A stretch of 64,000 nucleotides of DNA from DASVNK01 sp036383895 (GTDB lineage Bacteria > Verrucomicrobiota > Verrucomicrobiia > Limisphaerales > SXQI01), in contig DASVNK010000065.1 of the NCBI GenBank assembly GCA_036383895.1, forward strand, positions 1-64,000, given 5' to 3'. Shown here piece after piece: positions 1-9,144 of this stretch. The notes under the pieces are model-generated. The model had not been told where the DNA came from, did not search any database, and saw only the letters and a list, made by a program, of their open reading frames with translations. Both the position numbers and the translations under genes were made by a program. Every line of letters starts with the position of its first letter. The first letter of the stretch is position 1.

Positions 1-92
1 AGGCGATCGGCGAACTGGAAGGAATGGAGCGCGTGATCGAGGCGCTCTCGCCGTTGCCAAAATGCAATGGGCACACCGTAAACGGCCACTAA
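1..92 (+). CDS. 3' end of an unknown gene
   Basis: An open frame enters from the left edge (frame beginning at base 3) and stops at TAA 90-92, giving a C-terminal tail of 29 residues (AIGELEGMERVIEAL then SPLPKCNGHTVNGH). The stop overlaps the stop region of the convergent glnK gene by 4 bases, which fits a real gene end. The tail is too short for a family call, and no domain can be named. Confidence 0.5.
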   Translation, partial: AIGELEGMERVIEALSPLPKCNGHTVNGH

Positions 93-427
93 ACCGCTTC
101 ATCACCGCGCTCACCGGTGCGGATGCGAATTGCGTCTGATACCGGTGTGACGAATACTTTACCGTCACCGATCTTGCCGGTTTTGCCGGCTTTGACGATT
201 GCCTCGACAGCAGCGTCGATTTGGGAATCGGGGAGAACCATCTCGATTTTTACTTTTGGCATGAAGTCGATGGTGTATTCGTTGCCGCGATAAATCTCCG
301 TGTGGCCCTTTTGCCGTCCGAAGCCTTTAACCTCGATGACGGTCATGCCTTGGATGCCGAGTTCGTTAAGGGCCTCTTTGACTTCCTGGAGCTTGAACGG
401 TTTGACGATGGCTTCGATTTTTTTCAT
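89..427 (-). CDS. glnK: Nitrogen regulatory PII protein GlnK/GlnB
   Basis: PII signal-transduction protein of 112 residues, the normal family length. It senses 2-oxoglutarate, ATP/ADP and, where the system exists, uridylylation, and controls ammonium transport and assimilation. Visible features are the KKIEAIVKPFKLQEVKEAL start, the T-loop with Tyr51 (EYTIDF), which is the usual uridylylation site, and the B-loop/C-terminal signature TGKIGDGKVFV. It lies 12 bases downstream of the ammonium transporter gene on the same strand, the classic amtB-glnK pairing, so the product probably plugs the Amt channel when nitrogen is ample. Naming it glnK rather than glnB rests on this linkage. Confidence 0.95.
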   Translation of the reverse strand: MKKIEAIVKPFKLQEVKEALNELGIQGMTVIEVKGFGRQKGHTEIYRGNEYTIDFMPKVKIEMVLPDSQIDAAVEAIVKAGKTGKIGDGKVFVTPVSDAIRIRTGERGDEAV

Positions 428-439
428 GGGAAAGGCAGG

Positions 440-1843
<1,404 letters not shown>

Positions 1844-2039
1844 GAACGCGGTTCATGTCAAAACGGTGGCGCGGTGTCAATTCGGTTCTTTTCTGTGGCA
1901 AAGCTTTTTCGGATGTCGGCTTTGTTGAACTACGGTGTCTTGTTAATGCCCTTCGCTTTCTCCGGTCGCTATTTTCCTAAAAAGACAATTTTTGGGAGCG
2001 GACGTTCTGATGGAGTCTGGAGGATGGTTCCCGACAGCT

Positions 2040-3536
2040 TTAACCCGTGATCGGTAACCGCACCGTGACCGTAGTCCCTCTACTTACTTCGCTGACCGCT
2101 TCTATTGAACCGCTGTGCGCCGTAACAATTGCTTTCGAAATCGCCAACCCGAGGCCGCTTCCGCCCTTCTCGCGCGAGCGGGATTTCTCAACGCGATAGA
2201 AACGATCGAAGATTCGCGGCAGGTCCGCTGGCGGGATGCCAATTCCTGTATCGTTGACGCGCACCACGGCGAAATTATTTTCCACGCCGGTGACGACTGT
2301 GATCGCGCCCTTCGGCGTGTAATGAATCGCGTTTGTCAGTAGGTTAACAATTACCTGGCTGATGCGTTCTGCATCCCCCTGCGTTTGAGCCGTCGTTAAT
2401 TCGGTATGCAACTTCAAACCGCGTTCGTGCGCCAGAGGTTCGATGAGTTCAAGCGCGTCGTGTGCTACTCGCGCGAGATCAAACCATTTTCTTTCGAAGT
2501 GCTCCTGGCCTCCATCAAGCCGCGCCAGTTGCATGAGCGATTCGATTAACCCACGCATCCGCTGTGCCGCGCGCTGGCATGCTTCCAGGGTCTGTCGGTA
2601 TTCTGCCGCGGGACGTTCGCGCCCCAGCGCCAACTGCGTTTGTGAAACTATCACCGCCACCGGCGTCCTCAGTTCATGCGACACATCGGTCGTGAACCGT
2701 AATTGTTGCGTGAACGCAGATTCGAGCCGCGCAAAGGTCGAGTTCAACACGGAGACCACTCGTCCCAATTCGCTCTCCGTCTCGCCCTGCGGAATCCGCT
2801 GCGAAAGATCGCCGCTCGCAATTTTCAGCGCGGTCGAACTGATCGATTCAATTGGCCGCATCGCTCGACTCGCCACAAACCATCCTCCAACTAACCCAAG
2901 CGCGAGAATTCCCGCACCTGTTCCCAAAAGGAGCAAAGAAAGCTTCCTAAACTCCGCGAGTTCATGTGCAATCGATCGGCCAACTACAATGACGTCGCCG
3001 CGAGGAGTGAAGCGCACGTATTCGCGGTAAAGACCGCGCGTTCTTGGTCCAACGGCATCGCCCGTTTTCGGACGTTCCAAATCCTCCGGCGCGTCGCTGC
3101 TCCGCATCCGTTGCTCGCGGCGCCAAATCACATGGTAGATTCCCGACTCATCCGCCAGGTCAGGTGCGCCAAAGTTCGGCGGCAGTTCTTCCGGCAGGCG
3201 AAGGTCGCGCATTCGTTCTCCAAACCGCGCGCGAAGCGGTCTGCGGTTTTGGTTTGTGCCGAATTCTTCGGACGGAAAATTTCCTTCACGGCGCCCTGGC
3301 CCGGGTCCAATCAACTCGTCTGCTCGTTCTCCGAGTCCTGGACGGCGCCCTTCGCCTGCGGGGCGTGGTCGTGGCGTGAAGATTAACGCGAGCCGGTCCT
3401 GCAATTCCTGGTCGACCCGTCGAAGTTCGCGCGTTCGTTGCAATTCAAAAGCGGTGTAACCGAACCCGGCGAGCACCAGCAACAAGATGATCCCGTGCCA
3501 GAGTTGCAACGACCATTTGATGGACCGAAAGATCAT
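2040..3536 (-). CDS. Membrane sensor histidine kinase (OmpR-type partner)
   Basis: Sensor kinase of 498 residues, counted from the ATG at 3536 (MIFRSIKWS), which overlaps the upstream regulator's TGA as ATGA; an earlier start at 3551 is possible. Order: first membrane helix (about residues 12-30); a periplasmic segment of roughly 150 residues rich in Arg, Pro and Gly; second helix (LLLLGTGAGILALGLVGG); HAMP segment (RAMRPIESISST); HisKA box with the phospho-accepting His in VSHELRTPVAV; N box (VNLLTNAIHYTP); and G boxes (DTGIGIP, GSGLGLAI). It is co-translated with the response regulator gene just upstream. The trigger is unknown; the basic periplasmic loop might bind anions or metals, which is inference only. 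Confidence 0.93.
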   Translation of the reverse strand: MIFRSIKWSLQLWHGIILLLVLAGFGYTAFELQRTRELRRVDQELQDRLALIFTPRPRPAGEGRRPGLGERADELIGPGPGRREGNFPSEEFGTNQNRRPLRARFGERMRDLRLPEELPPNFGAPDLADESGIYHVIWRREQRMRSSDAPEDLERPKTGDAVGPRTRGLYREYVRFTPRGDVIVVGRSIAHELAEFRKLSLLLLGTGAGILALGLVGGWFVASRAMRPIESISSTALKIASGDLSQRIPQGETESELGRVVSVLNSTFARLESAFTQQLRFTTDVSHELRTPVAVIVSQTQLALGRERPAAEYRQTLEACQRAAQRMRGLIESLMQLARLDGGQEHFERKWFDLARVAHDALELIEPLAHERGLKLHTELTTAQTQGDAERISQVIVNLLTNAIHYTPKGAITVVTGVENNFAVVRVNDTGIGIPPADLPRIFDRFYRVEKSRSREKGGSGLGLAISKAIVTAHSGSIEAVSEVSRGTTVTVRLPITG

Positions 3537-4204
3537 GCCTTCTCGATGCAATAGCCGTGGCCGCGGCGAGTGGTGATGAAATCAGCGCCCAGCTTCTTCC
3601 GCAAATTGGATACATGCACATCCAGCAAATTTGAAAACGAAGATTCGTTCTCATCAAATAGATGGTCATACAACGTGGTGCGCGTTACCACTTCGCCTTG
3701 TCGAGTGACCAGAAATTCCAGAAGTGAATATTCCCGCGCGGTCAGCGGAATATTTTCCTTACCTCGACGAACTTCTCGCGCGCGCAAATCGATTGAAAGA
3801 TCTCCAATCTGAATCGCTGGATTCGCTATCCCCGCCGACCGCCGAATCAAGGCACGAATGCGCGCCAGCAATTCCGGCAAATCGAACGGCTTCACCAAAT
3901 AATCATCCGCACCCGTATCGAGTCCCCTCACGCGGTCCGCAGTCCGATCCCGCGCCGTGAGCATCAACACCGGCGTCTTGCGAATCTCCTCATTTTTATG
4001 CGCCCGAATTTTCTCCAGCACTTTCCACCCGTCGATGCCGGGCAACATCACGTCCAAGATAAGCGCGTCATAACGAGCCTCAGTCGCCTTGAACAATCCA
4101 TCCTCGCCATCCTCAGCCGTATCCACCGCGTAGTCTTCCTCGCGTAAGGCTTTGGCAAGTCCGGCCAGCAAATCAGGTTCGTCTTCGACTATTAAAAGTC
4201 GCAT
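3533..4204 (-). CDS. OmpR-family response regulator
   Basis: Two-domain DNA-binding response regulator of 223 residues. The receiver begins MRLLIVEDEPD, with phospho-acceptor Asp51 (LILDVMLPG) and the conserved Lys in DDYLVKPFDLPEL. The winged-helix output domain follows, with LTAREYSLLEFLVTRQG and VHVSNLRKKLG. Its TGA overlaps the kinase ATG, so the two are coupled in translation. The gene diverges from the EF-hand protein gene, with about 126 bases between the starts, so that gene is a plausible direct target. The subgroup resembles CzcR/QseB-type regulators. Confidence 0.94.
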   Translation of the reverse strand: MRLLIVEDEPDLLAGLAKALREEDYAVDTAEDGEDGLFKATEARYDALILDVMLPGIDGWKVLEKIRAHKNEEIRKTPVLMLTARDRTADRVRGLDTGADDYLVKPFDLPELLARIRALIRRSAGIANPAIQIGDLSIDLRAREVRRGKENIPLTAREYSLLEFLVTRQGEVVTRTTLYDHLFDENESSFSNLLDVHVSNLRKKLGADFITTRRGHGYCIEKA

Positions 4205-4330
4205 GGTTGGTGAACAATAAGTTCGTGTACCTTAAGATTGCGTGAATTCCCAAAGAAATAAGGCACAAATATTTGCAAGAAAGATTGTGGCTTCATGTTT
4301 GCTTAAGGTGCTGTGCACTAAGATGTAGTC

Positions 4331-4987
4331 GTGAATATGCAAAACAAAATCATCACATTGTTGGCACTGGGGATCGCTCTGCCAGTGGTTAATCTGCAGG
4401 CTCAAGACGCCGCCACCGAACGTCCGTCCCGTGAAGGTCGCGAAGGTCGTGGCCCACGCGGCGATCGTCCGATTCCAGGAATTTTCGGTGCGTTGGATGC
4501 GAACAACGATCGCAAACTCGACAAGACGGAAATCGCTGGGGCGACTGACGCTCTCAAGAAACTCGACAAGGACAGCGACGGAAAATTGACCGCTGCTGAA
4601 CTGCGCGGCGGGATGGGTCGCGGTCCCCGGCCGGATGGCGACGCTCCCCAGGGCGATCGTCCGAACCGTGGTCCTCGCAACGACAGCGAAGAGCGCGCCG
4701 GTCAGCGTCCGCAAGGGGATCGTCCGGCGGTGGGTGGCGGCGGGCCATTTGTGGCCGCACTTGATGCAAACAAAGACGGCAGTCTCGATGCCGACGAACT
4801 CAAAGGCGCCCCAGCCGCGCTCGGAAAGCTCGATAAAAACAGCGACGGCGAAGTAACTATGGAAGAACTCGGCGTGGTGCGCGGACGCATCGGCCAGGGC
4901 CGTGGCGGTGAAGGCGGCCAGCCAGGTCGCGGGCCGCGCGGGGATCGCAAAGCCGGTGAAACCACTCCTGAGCAAAAGCAGCAGTAG
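4331..4987 (+). CDS. Secreted protein with four EF-hand calcium loops
   Basis: Exported 218-residue protein with a signal peptide (cleavage probably after LQAQ, about residue 25). It carries four canonical 12-residue EF-hand loops in two pairs: DANNDRKLDKTE (56-67) with DKDSDGKLTAAE (79-90), and DANKDGSLDADE (145-156) with DKNSDGEVTMEE (168-179). The pairs are separated by, and end in, low-complexity Gly/Arg/Asp/Pro-rich segments (RGPRGDR repeats). Start chosen at GTG 4331; an ATG at 4337 is equally possible. The loops predict calcium binding in the periplasm or outside the cell. The divergent two-component system next door may control it. Confidence 0.85.
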   Translation: MNMQNKIITLLALGIALPVVNLQAQDAATERPSREGREGRGPRGDRPIPGIFGALDANNDRKLDKTEIAGATDALKKLDKDSDGKLTAAELRGGMGRGPRPDGDAPQGDRPNRGPRNDSEERAGQRPQGDRPAVGGGGPFVAALDANKDGSLDADELKGAPAALGKLDKNSDGEVTMEELGVVRGRIGQGRGGEGGQPGRGPRGDRKAGETTPEQKQQ

Positions 4988-5074
4988 GAATTCGAGTTCG
5001 ATTAGCCTTTGAATCGAGTTATCGGCAGGCCGGGCAGGTTGACAAACCACCTCTCGGCCTGAACTATTTCGGTT

Positions 5075-6508
5075 ATGCGTTTCCGAGGAGTATTCGTGGG
5101 GTTGGCCGTGTTTGTGGGTGCATGTTGTTGCTCACTGGAAGCCGCGTTGAAGGTTCAACTCGTGGCAACGAACCTAGCGCGACCGGTTTTCGTTTGTTCC
5201 CCTCCCGGAGATTCCAACCGGCTGTTCATCGTCGAACAGCGAAACGCGCAGAACGTCGGCCGCATCCGAATTTTCGATCGAGCCACGGGCTCTCTGCTGG
5301 CAACGCCTTTCCTCACCACTCTCCCGGTGCGCAATGACAGCGAAGAAGGACTACTGGGGCTTGCCTTCGATCCGGGCTATGAGACAAACGGATTTTTTTA
5401 CTTGAATCTCAATCCACTTGTGGGGGCGCGCCGGACTGAGATACAACGATATCGCGTTCAGGGTGATCCCATTACTTCGAATGTCGCGGACCCGAATAGC
5501 CGCGAGATGATTCTCAGCTACGATCAGCCGTTTTCTAATCATAACGGTGGGTGGCTTGGTTTCGGTCCGGACGGGTATCTTTACATTGCCAGTGGGGATG
5601 GCGGGAGCGGCGACGATCCGCAAAACAACGCCCAGACTAGAACAAACCTCCTGGGTAAAATTCTCCGCATTGATGTTCGCGTTCCGGAAGGAAACACCAA
5701 TAAATATCTTATTCCCGATGGAAATCCGTTCAAAGACTCGCCACCGAGGCGCGGCGAAATCTGGGCGTTCGGGCTCCGCAACCCTTGGCGCTGCTCCTTT
5801 GATCGTGAAACCGGCCATCTTTGGATCGGCGATGTGGGGCAGAGCGCACGGGAGGAGATAGACGTTAATCCTGCTGGCGTGGGCGGTCTGAATTTCGGCT
5901 GGCGGCCTCGGGAAGGATTTATTCAGAACCCGAATCGACTCGGGGAGAATCCGGTTACGCCCCGTACCGATCCGATCTTTGACTACGATAATAACTCGTT
6001 AGGTGTGAGTGTCACAGGCGGGTATGTTTATCGCGGAACTGCAGTTCCGGAGTTGCGTGGCAAATACATATTTGCTGATTACGGTTCCGCTCGTTTTTGG
6101 ACGACTACTCTCAACGACTCGCAAACGAACGGGACGACCACGCAAATCACCACTGACATCAACCCAGGGCAGGCTGCGGTTCGGAGCATTTCGAGTTTCG
6201 GCGAGGATGCGGAAGGCGAACTCTATATTTGCGAACTGCACGCCACGAACGGTAAAATTTTCCGAATCCTCGCCGAAGGCCCGACCGCCGCAATCATCCG
6301 CAGCGCAGAGCTTAGCGGAAGTGAAATCGTGATGAGTTTCGATGCGCTTGCTACGCAGAGTTACGTTGTCGAAGGGACGGGTTTGTTGGGGCAGGGGACC
6401 TCTTGGGATCAAGTCAGCTCAATTTCTGCCGCCACGACCAACCGCACTGTCACTGTGACAAACGCAGTTACGGGCGATGCTCGCTACTTTAGAATTCGCA
6501 GCGAGTAA
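5075..6508 (+). CDS. Secreted PQQ-dependent sugar dehydrogenase-like propeller
   Basis: Secreted protein of 477 residues in the glucose/sorbosone dehydrogenase (GSDH) beta-propeller family. A signal peptide (about residues 1-23) is followed by the propeller, with GFGPDGYLYIASGDGGSGDDP, NLLGKILRIDVRVPEGN, EIWAFGLRNPWR and HLWIGDVGQ, all hallmarks of soluble PQQ glucose dehydrogenase relatives. A C-terminal beta module of about 80 residues ends SYVVEGTG...DARYFRIRSE, a tail common on secreted verrucomicrobial proteins. Enzymes of this family oxidise aldoses with PQQ; the substrate here is not known. Its TAA overlaps the ATG of the next gene (TAATG), implying translational coupling. Confidence 0.9.
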   Translation: MRFRGVFVGLAVFVGACCCSLEAALKVQLVATNLARPVFVCSPPGDSNRLFIVEQRNAQNVGRIRIFDRATGSLLATPFLTTLPVRNDSEEGLLGLAFDPGYETNGFFYLNLNPLVGARRTEIQRYRVQGDPITSNVADPNSREMILSYDQPFSNHNGGWLGFGPDGYLYIASGDGGSGDDPQNNAQTRTNLLGKILRIDVRVPEGNTNKYLIPDGNPFKDSPPRRGEIWAFGLRNPWRCSFDRETGHLWIGDVGQSAREEIDVNPAGVGGLNFGWRPREGFIQNPNRLGENPVTPRTDPIFDYDNNSLGVSVTGGYVYRGTAVPELRGKYIFADYGSARFWTTTLNDSQTNGTTTQITTDINPGQAAVRSISSFGEDAEGELYICELHATNGKIFRILAEGPTAAIIRSAELSGSEIVMSFDALATQSYVVEGTGLLGQGTSWDQVSSISAATTNRTVTVTNAVTGDARYFRIRSE

Positions 6509-7287
6509 TGCATGCCGGAAAGAGAGCCCGATGGTGGATCGTGCCCGCTTGCCTCACAGCGGCGGTGGGGGCCCTCTGGGTTTTTCCAAAGTTCTGGTTT
6601 ACTGCACAGGCCGCCGCTCACACAAAAACTTCCTTAACTGAAAATCGCGATATCAAAGGTTGGATCTTCGAAGAAATCCCGATCAGCCAGGCTGCGGAAC
6701 GCGCCCTCGTTGCCGATCACATAATCAATGGCGAATTCCGTTCGGCCGCGGGCGAAGCAATTCGCGTCTTTTCTGCAAAACGCCACACCGACAACCCCAA
6801 CGAAATTGGCCTATTCGTTCACACGCCAGACCGTTGCTGGGTTGAAGGGGGTTGGAAACTGGAACCGAGCGCACCCGGCTTTATCGAAACTAAACTTCAC
6901 GGTGCGCAGCTCGCGTTGGAACGGCGCATCTTCCAACACGGAAGCAACAAAGAACTCGTCTACTTCGGAGGCTTGATTGATGGTCAGGTGCCGCCCTATC
7001 GACTCGATCACAATCTTTCGATGGCCGCTCGGACCGCCTTAAACGAGACGTTTTCTTCAGCCACCGATAAGGTGCCCGATTCCAAACTTCACTTCTGGCA
7101 GCGGCTCTGGTCCTCCTTCACCAGCAGAACACAGCTCTCCGGCCCTAAGCACTTCTTTCGTATCTCCACACCCATTCACTCGGAACGTATAGAACAAGCT
7201 GACCACCGCCTGATGGAATTTCTGCGGAATTGGTTGCGTCCCGCGGAGTTGAAGCCCGAGTTGATCCCTGACCTAGCTCCGCAGTGA
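6508..7287 (+). CDS. EpsI-like exosortase-associated protein
   Basis: Protein of 259 residues with one N-terminal membrane helix (about residues 9-30) and an exported domain. The segment HTPDRCWVEGGW (105-116) matches the conserved H-x-P-x-x-C...GW motif of the EpsI family, which accompanies exosortases and exopolysaccharide export. It starts at the ATG overlapping the previous stop (TAATG), so it is made together with the sugar dehydrogenase-like protein. No exosortase gene is in the window; an O-antigen ligase-like gene lies about 4 kb away. The family call rests on this motif and the topology, so the role is inferred. Confidence 0.65.
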   Translation: MHAGKRARWWIVPACLTAAVGALWVFPKFWFTAQAAAHTKTSLTENRDIKGWIFEEIPISQAAERALVADHIINGEFRSAAGEAIRVFSAKRHTDNPNEIGLFVHTPDRCWVEGGWKLEPSAPGFIETKLHGAQLALERRIFQHGSNKELVYFGGLIDGQVPPYRLDHNLSMAARTALNETFSSATDKVPDSKLHFWQRLWSSFTSRTQLSGPKHFFRISTPIHSERIEQADHRLMEFLRNWLRPAELKPELIPDLAPQ

Positions 7288-7722
7288 TCGGCTTGCAGTT
7301 ACGGAGCTCTCGGCACCGCCCTTCTGAACCGAACCGCCGTGTTTCAACTTTTTGAATCCTTGTCGAACTGCGACGGCCATCCACGGCGTCGCAAGCAGAA
7401 GCAACGTTAGTAGGCCGCTGCTCCTGTTCTCGCTTAACAAGATGTAGGTCAGAACCCCGCTGCACAGACCAATCGGAAAAACCAGCCACGCTCCAGAACT
7501 GCCACCCCGTAGCCGCGAAGCCCTTCCTTTCAGAAACGAAGCTGCTGCCGCACCAATCGCCGCACCGACAATTGAGCCGGCGTACCGCAGGTCTGCAAAA
7601 ATCAGATTCTCGGTGATAAAAAGCGGATGCGGAAAGTAGTAAAAGTAGCCCGCGCACGCCCCAGCCAGCGAGCAAACCATATACAGTAACACTACGAAAA
7701 TCCGAAACTGGGAATTCTGCAT
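7273..7722 (-). CDS. Small hydrophobic membrane protein, unknown
   Basis: A 149-residue protein with about four predicted membrane helices: FVVLLYMVCSLAGACAGYFY, AGSIVGAAIGAAAASFL, AWLVFPIGLCSGVLTYILL and LLTLLLLATPWMAVAV. It has a basic tail (RQGFKKLKHGG). It is last in a minus-strand operon behind the PQQ-propeller lipoprotein (3-base gap) and its end overlaps the convergent EpsI-like gene by 15 bases. No family was recognised. Confidence 0.7.
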   Translation of the reverse strand: MQNSQFRIFVVLLYMVCSLAGACAGYFYYFPHPLFITENLIFADLRYAGSIVGAAIGAAAASFLKGRASRLRGGSSGAWLVFPIGLCSGVLTYILLSENRSSGLLTLLLLATPWMAVAVRQGFKKLKHGGSVQKGGAESSVTASRSLRS

Positions 7723-7725
7723 TAA

Positions 7726-9144
7726 CTAACCTTGCTTTCTCGTAACGACATCGATCCCGTCAAGCGCCTGGGAAATGTCGTTTGCATTCGCGGAAGTCTG
7801 TTGGGTGATGCGGTAAAGATGCGTTTTAGTACGCAAGAGAAGACCGGCTTTTTCGAGCGCCGGAGTGGCCATGATTTCACCATCTACAGAGTTTCTACCC
7901 AATACCTTGAACTCGGGACTCGCTCTCACCACGGTCACCGTTCCGTTTTCCGCAGAGAAATAGATCTTCCCGCTCGCCTGCACTGGCGAGGCCCAGTACG
8001 TGCCTCGGAGTCGTTCGTTCCAGATGAGATCACCGGAATTTTTTTCAACACACGAAGCAATCCCTTCCTGCGAGACGAAGAATAGGTAATCGGACACGAG
8101 CACCGGTGAGGAAATCAGCGGAATCGAGCGGGTCGACTTCCACGCTCGTTTAGGTGCAGCCTCGTTCGAGTGCCATTCCAATGCCCACAGCTCCGCCTTG
8201 TTGTATCCGGTGCAAACGTACACTGTATTTCCGTCAATGATTGGCACCGGAATTGGGCAGAACCCAGGAATCTCTACCGCCCAAAGTTCGCTCCCCGACT
8301 CAGGATTGTATCCAAAAACGCGATACGAACTGCTGCTAATTATCTGAGGTGTGCCGCCGATTTGTGCGAAAACTGGCGTACTGAAGCTCTTCCGATATGG
8401 GACCGCCGTTGCTATCCGATTCGAACGCTCAGTTTTCCACTTCACCTTTCCGGTCTGAATATCCAAGCCAGCTATGAAGCGATTGTCCGTCCCATCACAC
8501 GAAACAATTAGCAGATCATTGGCCAGAATAGGACTGGAACCCGGCCCCATTTCTTCATCGTGAAATTTGAGTTCAGTATTCGTCCATAAAACCGCCCCAT
8601 TTGTTGTGCTCAGGCAAGCCACGCCATGCGTGCCGAAGGATACATAAACCCGCCCATCGCCTACTACAGGCGTCGGCGCAGCCGGATTATTAACCCGATG
8701 CTTGGCCGGCGTTGCTTCGAGAGCGAATACCTCTTGGTTAACCAGAATAGCTCCTGTTTGGGCGTCCAGCCCGACTGCTCGCAACGAGCGGTCCTCGCTC
8801 GTCGCCGTTGTTAGCCACACTTTTCGTTCCGAGTGCACCGGTGACGAAGCTCCGGTCCCCGGGACGGCGGTCTTCCATGCTACATTTGCGGTTTCCGACC
8901 ACGACTCCGGAATCGGCAGGTGACTCGGTGCGTTGCCCTGTGACGGACCTCGAAATTGGTGCCACGAAAAATCGCCTTCACTGCCTTCAAAATGCTCAGC
9001 AGAAACAAGGTTCGTCCCAACCGCTGCGCTTTTTGAAGACGCCTGCTTTCCGCACGCAATTAGGCCGCAGCAGACAAAGAGGGTAAACAGCAACCCTGCT
9101 TTCCCTCGCGCCCGGTCTTTGTTCCAGTTCAATCCGCTGAGCAT
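7726..9144 (-). CDS. PQQ-like beta-propeller lipoprotein
   Basis: A 472-residue exported beta-propeller of the PQQ-binding-like repeat type. The N-terminal signal ends in a lipobox (CGLIACGK), so it is probably lipid-anchored. The propeller starts with the WHQFRGPSQGNAPSH...PESWSETANVAWKT pattern seen in many planctomycete and verrucomicrobial proteins, followed by repeats such as DAQTGAILVNQEV, TTNGAVLWTN, DIQTGKVKWKTE, NPESGSELWAVE and KNSGDLIWNERL. Its start overlaps the end of the upstream CxxCH protein by 16 bases, indicating an operon. Whether it binds PQQ or is a scaffold cannot be told from sequence. Confidence 0.88.
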   Translation of the reverse strand: MLSGLNWNKDRARGKAGLLFTLFVCCGLIACGKQASSKSAAVGTNLVSAEHFEGSEGDFSWHQFRGPSQGNAPSHLPIPESWSETANVAWKTAVPGTGASSPVHSERKVWLTTATSEDRSLRAVGLDAQTGAILVNQEVFALEATPAKHRVNNPAAPTPVVGDGRVYVSFGTHGVACLSTTNGAVLWTNTELKFHDEEMGPGSSPILANDLLIVSCDGTDNRFIAGLDIQTGKVKWKTERSNRIATAVPYRKSFSTPVFAQIGGTPQIISSSSYRVFGYNPESGSELWAVEIPGFCPIPVPIIDGNTVYVCTGYNKAELWALEWHSNEAAPKRAWKSTRSIPLISSPVLVSDYLFFVSQEGIASCVEKNSGDLIWNERLRGTYWASPVQASGKIYFSAENGTVTVVRASPEFKVLGRNSVDGEIMATPALEKAGLLLRTKTHLYRITQQTSANANDISQALDGIDVVTRKQG

